DNA from: Sva-07 sp031398325 | GTDB taxonomy: Bacteria > Actinomycetota > Acidimicrobiia > Acidimicrobiales > Ilumatobacteraceae | Length of the DNA: 64,000 bases | NCBI GenBank assembly: GCA_031398325.1 | Contig: JANNNB010000323.1 | Location: 20,934-84,933, forward strand | Direction of reading: 5' to 3' | Shown: piece by piece, positions 60,350-64,000 of the stretch | Layout of the letters: every line of letters begins with the position of its first letter | How positions within the stretch are numbered: position 1 is the first letter of the stretch | Notes under the pieces: model-generated | Database searches by the model: none | What the model was told of the DNA's origin: nothing | The model's input: only the letters and a program-made list of their open reading frames with translations | Program-made: the position numbers and the translations under genes

Positions 60350-61507
60350 GTGAACGAACCTGACCGCGACCGACGACTGGAAGAACGGGCGGTCACGGGC
60401 GACGTCGGCCCGGCGGCGGCCAAGAAGTGGTTGCCGGCGGTGGCCGCAACGGGGTTGCTCGGAATCGTCGTGCTGGGTGGAGTCGCTCTCGGCGGGGGCG
60501 ATTCAGGATCGTCGGTACCCGACGTCACGACCTCGTTGCTCGCTGACATTCCGGCCGAGACGGTCGTCGCGGTCCAGGAGATCGACGAGTCGGTGCCGAT
60601 CGTGAAGACGCCGCTCGACCGGACGCTCGGAACGGGAGTGACGGGCGACGACGTGAAGGCCGTTCAGCAGCGGCTGACGGATCTCGGCTTCTGGCCCGGG
60701 CCCATCGACGGGGTGTACGGCGACGAGACGATCAGATCGGTGTGGGCGTACGAGAAGCTCGTCCTCGGGGTCGCGAGCGACGAACCGACGGGACAGGTGA
60801 CCCCCGAGATGTGGGACGCGATGCAGGATCCGTTCGTCATTGCGCCTCGCCGCACCACTTCGACGCCAAACCACGTCGAGGTCTACCTTCCTGAACAAGT
60901 GGTCGCGATCTTCCATGGCAACGCTCCCGTGATGATCACCCACGTGTCGAGTGGCAGCAACGAGGAGTGGTGCGACGAGGTGACGATCAGCCCCGGCGAG
61001 TTCGGCAACGAACGCGGGCTCGAAGCGCTCGTGCGTGGTGAGTGCGGCATCTCGAACACGCCAGGTGGCGTGTTCAGCGTCGACCGAGAGGTGGCCGGTA
61101 TCCGTCAGAGCGCCCTCGGTGGGATGTACGACCCGGTGTACTTCAACTACGGCATCGCCATCCACGGCGCGCTGAATGTTCCGCTGCACCCTGCCTCGCA
61201 CGGCTGCATTCGTATTCCGCTCGCACTGTCGCCGACCATGCAGGAGCTCATCGGCATCGGTGACCAGGTCTTCGTCTTCGATGGTGTGCAGGAGCCGGAG
61301 GCCTACGGCGAGCAGCCACCGACCTTCAACTGGATCGACGAGAACTACGTGACCACGACCACTTCGACCACATCGACGACGACCACCACGACGACGACCG
61401 TCGCACCGACGACCGTCGCGCCGACGACCGTCGCGCCGACCACTGTGGCACCGTTACCCGCGACCACCGTTGCACCGGTACCGCCGACCACCATCCCAGG
61501 GGGCTGA
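60350..61507 (+). CDS. L,D-transpeptidase with peptidoglycan-binding domain and Thr-rich C-terminal tail
   Basis: 385 aa from GTG at 60350. One membrane helix spans about residues 29-50 (VAATGLLGIVVLGGVALGG), likely an uncleaved anchor. A peptidoglycan-binding domain covers about 95-160 (VKAVQQRLTDLGFWPGPIDG). The YkuD catalytic domain has IHGALN and HPASHGCIRIP with nucleophile Cys286. After it comes a ~60-residue Thr/Ser/Val/Pro/Ala-rich tail with repeated APTTV. It should make 3-3 cross-links in peptidoglycan or attach a protein to it. It lies between the GT2 and hydrolase genes. Confidence 0.9.
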   Translation: MNEPDRDRRLEERAVTGDVGPAAAKKWLPAVAATGLLGIVVLGGVALGGGDSGSSVPDVTTSLLADIPAETVVAVQEIDESVPIVKTPLDRTLGTGVTGDDVKAVQQRLTDLGFWPGPIDGVYGDETIRSVWAYEKLVLGVASDEPTGQVTPEMWDAMQDPFVIAPRRTTSTPNHVEVYLPEQVVAIFHGNAPVMITHVSSGSNEEWCDEVTISPGEFGNERGLEALVRGECGISNTPGGVFSVDREVAGIRQSALGGMYDPVYFNYGIAIHGALNVPLHPASHGCIRIPLALSPTMQELIGIGDQVFVFDGVQEPEAYGEQPPTFNWIDENYVTTTTSTTSTTTTTTTTVAPTTVAPTTVAPTTVAPLPATTVAPVPPTTIPGG

Positions 61508-61508
61508 C

Positions 61509-62534
61509 ATGACCAACCCGACGTCACGCACGTTCGACGAGTACGACGAGTTCGGTCTGTTCCACGAGAACATCGCCGAGTTCGATCTCGATGTCGAATT
61601 GCCGCCCGTGCAGCGGATCGACGTCGTGGTCGAGGAAGCGTCGCCGGACGCGCCCGCACGGGTCGTGAGCGCGCTTCGGTGGGGGAGTGCCGAACCCGAA
61701 CTCGTGTTGCTCCACGGCGGCGCCCAGAACGCCCACACCTGGGACACCGTCGCGCTCGCGCTCGGCCGCCCCCTCCTGGCGATCGATCTCCCCGGCCACG
61801 GCCACTCGGGATGGCGTGCCGACGGCACCTACACCCCGAACAACCTGGCCGACGACGTCGGTGTCGCCATCCGCGCACTCGCTCCGAATGCCGCCGCCGT
61901 GGTGGGGATGTCGCTCGGCGGCATGACCACGATGGCACTCGCCGTTCGTCACCCGGATCTCGTCCGCAGTCTCGTGATGGTGGACATCACACCAGGCGTC
62001 AACGCGGACAAGACCAAGGCGATCACCGACTTCGTCGACGGCCCCCAGGCGTTCGACAGCTTCGACGACCTGCTCGCGCGCACCATGCAGTTCAACCCGA
62101 CCCGTTCGGAGTCATCGCTGCGAAGGGGCATCCTGCACAATGCCGCGCCGGCTGGCGACGGATCGTGGGCGTGGAGGTACGACCGGGGGAGCCGCGCCCG
62201 CGCCGAGCGGAACGCGGAGACGTCGACGGAGTCGCAGACACCGTCCGAGCCGGCGCTCGACACGGCGACCATCGGTGCCGTGATGAACCCGCTCTGGGAG
62301 GACTTCGCATCGATCACCTGCCCGATGATGCTCGTTCGCGGATCGTTGTCGCCCGTGGTCGACGACGACGACATCGCCGAGGCGGAACGGCGCCAGCCCC
62401 ACATCGAGGTCCACGTGGTCGACGGTGCCGGCCACAGCGTGCAGGGCGATCGCCCGGTCGAACTCGCCGCGCTGCTCAGCGACTGGCTCGACGCTCGAGC
62501 GCAGCGCTCGGTGCCTGACCCCGGCGTCGCGTGA
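61509..62534 (+). CDS. Alpha/beta hydrolase
   Basis: 341 aa from ATG at 61509, just after the transpeptidase stop. The oxyanion stretch LVLLHGGAQNAHTW, LAIDLPGHGHSG, the nucleophile elbow GMSLGGM and the C-terminal VVDGAGHSVQGDRP (catalytic His) are all present. There is no signal peptide. The ~45 N-terminal residues are acidic with a repeated FDEYDEF-like pattern. Substrate unknown; an esterase or lipase-like reaction is likely. Confidence 0.87.
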   Translation: MTNPTSRTFDEYDEFGLFHENIAEFDLDVELPPVQRIDVVVEEASPDAPARVVSALRWGSAEPELVLLHGGAQNAHTWDTVALALGRPLLAIDLPGHGHSGWRADGTYTPNNLADDVGVAIRALAPNAAAVVGMSLGGMTTMALAVRHPDLVRSLVMVDITPGVNADKTKAITDFVDGPQAFDSFDDLLARTMQFNPTRSESSLRRGILHNAAPAGDGSWAWRYDRGSRARAERNAETSTESQTPSEPALDTATIGAVMNPLWEDFASITCPMMLVRGSLSPVVDDDDIAEAERRQPHIEVHVVDGAGHSVQGDRPVELAALLSDWLDARAQRSVPDPGVA

Positions 62535-62538
62535 CGGG

Positions 62539-64000
62539 TCAGAGATCGGCGAGGCAGCTGTCGATGCCTTCGACGACTCCGGTGCGGAACGCGTCGATCT
62601 TCTCGAACAACCCGCCGCGCACGTCGTCGGTGCTGGTCTCGTCGGAGAGCCCGATGATCGTCTGGATCGCCTCGTCGAGATCGCCGGCCGACACCCGCAC
62701 CGTTCGTTCCTCGCCGCGCGGCAGCGGCAGCGCTCCGTCGACCGGGATCGTCGTCTTCACCCACGCGCCCGTGAGGCAGTCGTTGAGAAGCACCCGTTCC
62801 TCGCCCTCGAGGCCGGTGTCGAGCGCCTGCTGGACGGCCTCACTCCACGCCGTGCCGATCAGATACCCCACCGAGAAGTCGCCGAGCGCTTCGTAGATCT
62901 CCCGGGTGGCCGGTTCGTTCAGGTACACCGTGTTCGTCGAAGCGCAGTACACCGCGCCCTCCTCGAATTCGGCGTCCTCGTCGTCGCAGTCGACGTCGGC
63001 GCTCGTCGTGGCGCCGACGAGCGTGATGTCCTCGAGCGCAGCGGCCGAACTCGGGATGTCCCCGTTCCAGAACAGATTGAGGTCGATCGGGATGAACCCG
63101 AGCAACTCGTCGTCGCCGTATCCGAGCACTGCGTCTCCGCCGCTCTCGAGCTCGTCCATCGTGAACTGGTTCGGCACCAGTGGCAAGGGCGCTTCCAGCA
63201 CTTCGGTGCAGCGTCCCACCCCCTCGTTGAACCCCACCTGGAACGCACCGACGCGGTCGAACGCCGATCCGTGTCCGCCGGCGATGAACTGGTCGACGCC
63301 GACCGGGTCGCTCACCTTGGTCATGGCGATCAGCCCGCTGCGAACGTCGGCGTCGCTGAACGACAGGATGCTCGATTCGCCGTTCGTGACCCGTGCCGCC
63401 CACGCGCCGGCGAAGCAGTCGGCCTGTTGCTCGGTGTAGATCGTCGCAAGGCCCCGATCGAGCTCGCCCGCACGGCTCTGGATGGCGTGACCGAACTCGT
63501 GAGCGAACACGATGCCGATCGTGCCGGGCCCGTACTGGTCTGCGAGTGCGGCAAGCAGACCGTCGTCGCCGTCGTCGTAGATGATGAAGTCGCCCTCGGC
63601 GCAGTAGAACGCCACGTACTGCTGGACGTCTTCGTACCTGGTGCGTGGTTCGCCGCACCCGGGCAGGTCGTCGGGTCGCGCCGGGTACGCCGCGAAGGTG
63701 CCGCCGCTCAACGACTGGAACGCGCTGCCGTACGCCGCTGGGTACTGCTCGGTCCACCAGGCATCGAGATCGGTCATCACGGCGAGGAGGAAGTCGTCGT
63801 AGTCGTGTGGCGTCTTGTTCGATCCGAAGTTGATCGCGGTCGGGTCGATCTGGGTCGGCTCGATGCTCGGTGCCGGCGCTCCGGTGGTGTTCGGTTCGGA
63901 GTCCTCGGTCACCGGGTCGGGGGCCGGTTCGGTCGTCGGCGGATCGGTGGTCGACGGATTGGCCGTCGTGGGATCGGTGCCAGGATCGGTCGCGCCAGGT
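62539..64000 (-). CDS. Neutral zinc metallopeptidase, N-terminus beyond the right edge (partial)
   Basis: At least 486 aa; the frame stays open through the right edge with a Thr/Pro/Asp-rich linker (repeats of TTDPPTTE type) and no stop, so the start, perhaps with an export signal, lies outside the window. The catalytic domain has YVAFYCAEGDFIIYD, then HEFGHAIQSRAG (HExxH) and the third-ligand segment TEQQADCFAGAWAA, as in YpfJ-like neutral zinc peptidases (zinc_peptidase family). Several later Cys (VDCDDED, VYCAS, NDCLTG) may form disulfides, consistent with an exported protein. Confidence 0.85.
   Translation of the reverse strand, partial: PGATDPGTDPTTANPSTTDPPTTEPAPDPVTEDSEPNTTGAPAPSIEPTQIDPTAINFGSNKTPHDYDDFLLAVMTDLDAWWTEQYPAAYGSAFQSLSGGTFAAYPARPDDLPGCGEPRTRYEDVQQYVAFYCAEGDFIIYDDGDDGLLAALADQYGPGTIGIVFAHEFGHAIQSRAGELDRGLATIYTEQQADCFAGAWAARVTNGESSILSFSDADVRSGLIAMTKVSDPVGVDQFIAGGHGSAFDRVGAFQVGFNEGVGRCTEVLEAPLPLVPNQFTMDELESGGDAVLGYGDDELLGFIPIDLNLFWNGDIPSSAAALEDITLVGATTSADVDCDDEDAEFEEGAVYCASTNTVYLNEPATREIYEALGDFSVGYLIGTAWSEAVQQALDTGLEGEERVLLNDCLTGAWVKTTIPVDGALPLPRGEERTVRVSAGDLDEAIQTIIGLSDETSTDDVRGGLFEKIDAFRTGVVEGIDSCLADL

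Noticed and set aside
1..64000. tRNA/rRNA genes, integrase, transposase, attachment sites
   Set aside because: None could be recognised on either strand, so the eCIS locus cannot be called a mobile island from this window.

Overview
The window is GC-rich, gene-dense bacterial DNA with frequent GTG and some TTG starts. It looks like a chromosome segment of a high-GC actinobacterium. A SARP/BTAD-type regulator, a WS/DGAT wax-ester/TAG synthase, a polyphosphate-glucokinase-type ROK kinase and a surface protein with ~127-residue repeats all point that way. An Acidimicrobiia (Ilumatobacter-like) host is my best guess, but this is inference only. I saw no rRNA, tRNA, CRISPR array, integrase or transposase.

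Region 1 (1-16.2 kb) is an extracellular contractile injection system (eCIS, a phage-tail-like particle). A tightly overlapping minus-strand operon runs from about 14.3 kb to 0.65 kb: PAAR-like protein, sheath, two tube proteins, a tail-assembly-like protein, a 57-aa DUF6760-like protein, a third tube protein, a 1159-aa DUF4157 (HELTH) protein, a LysM tube-initiator, a VgrG-like spike, gp25, baseplate J, tail protein I, and a small zinc-ribbon protein with a C-terminal membrane helix. The AAA+ ATPase is divergent (14.4-16.2 kb). A partial Ig-like protein at the left edge may belong to the same locus. No tape measure or tail fibre is visible in the window.

Region 2 (16.2-29 kb) holds a secreted protein with three exactly 381-bp repeats, the 1138-aa SARP-AAA-TPR regulator, a serine-hydrolase lipoprotein, DUF421 and other membrane proteins, a STAS protein, an MFS exporter and a divergent pair of AI-2E-family transporters.

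Region 3 (29-43 kb) is mainly metabolic and membrane genes: alkyl sulfatase, an alpha-galactosidase-like glycosidase, panB, a DinB-like protein, a universal stress protein, two converging flippase-like proteins (one fused to a degenerate kinase fold), an SLC13 permease and a glutaminase-STAS fusion.

Region 4 (43-46.6 kb) is a small envelope cluster. Two PLDc_N/SHOCT paralogs flank a plus-strand operon (DUF6325-like, SHOCT, multi-pass membrane protein) that ends in a strong hairpin terminator.

Region 5 (46.6-64 kb) contains an amidohydrolase lacking its usual N-terminus, a WS/DGAT with a Lys/Ala-rich tail, an acyl-CoA dehydrogenase, ppgK plus a PfkB kinase, an XRE regulator, a CocE/NonD lipoprotein hydrolase, an M20 peptidase, argG, a GT2-L,D-transpeptidase-hydrolase operon, and a zinc metallopeptidase running off the right edge.

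The intergenic DNA carries a family of palindromes, each exactly 52 bp, with arms CGTTTGCGACAAGAA/TTCTTGTCGCAAACG (four copies, all at gene 3' ends). It also has other palindromes and several 13-18 bp tandem duplications placed right at stop codons.
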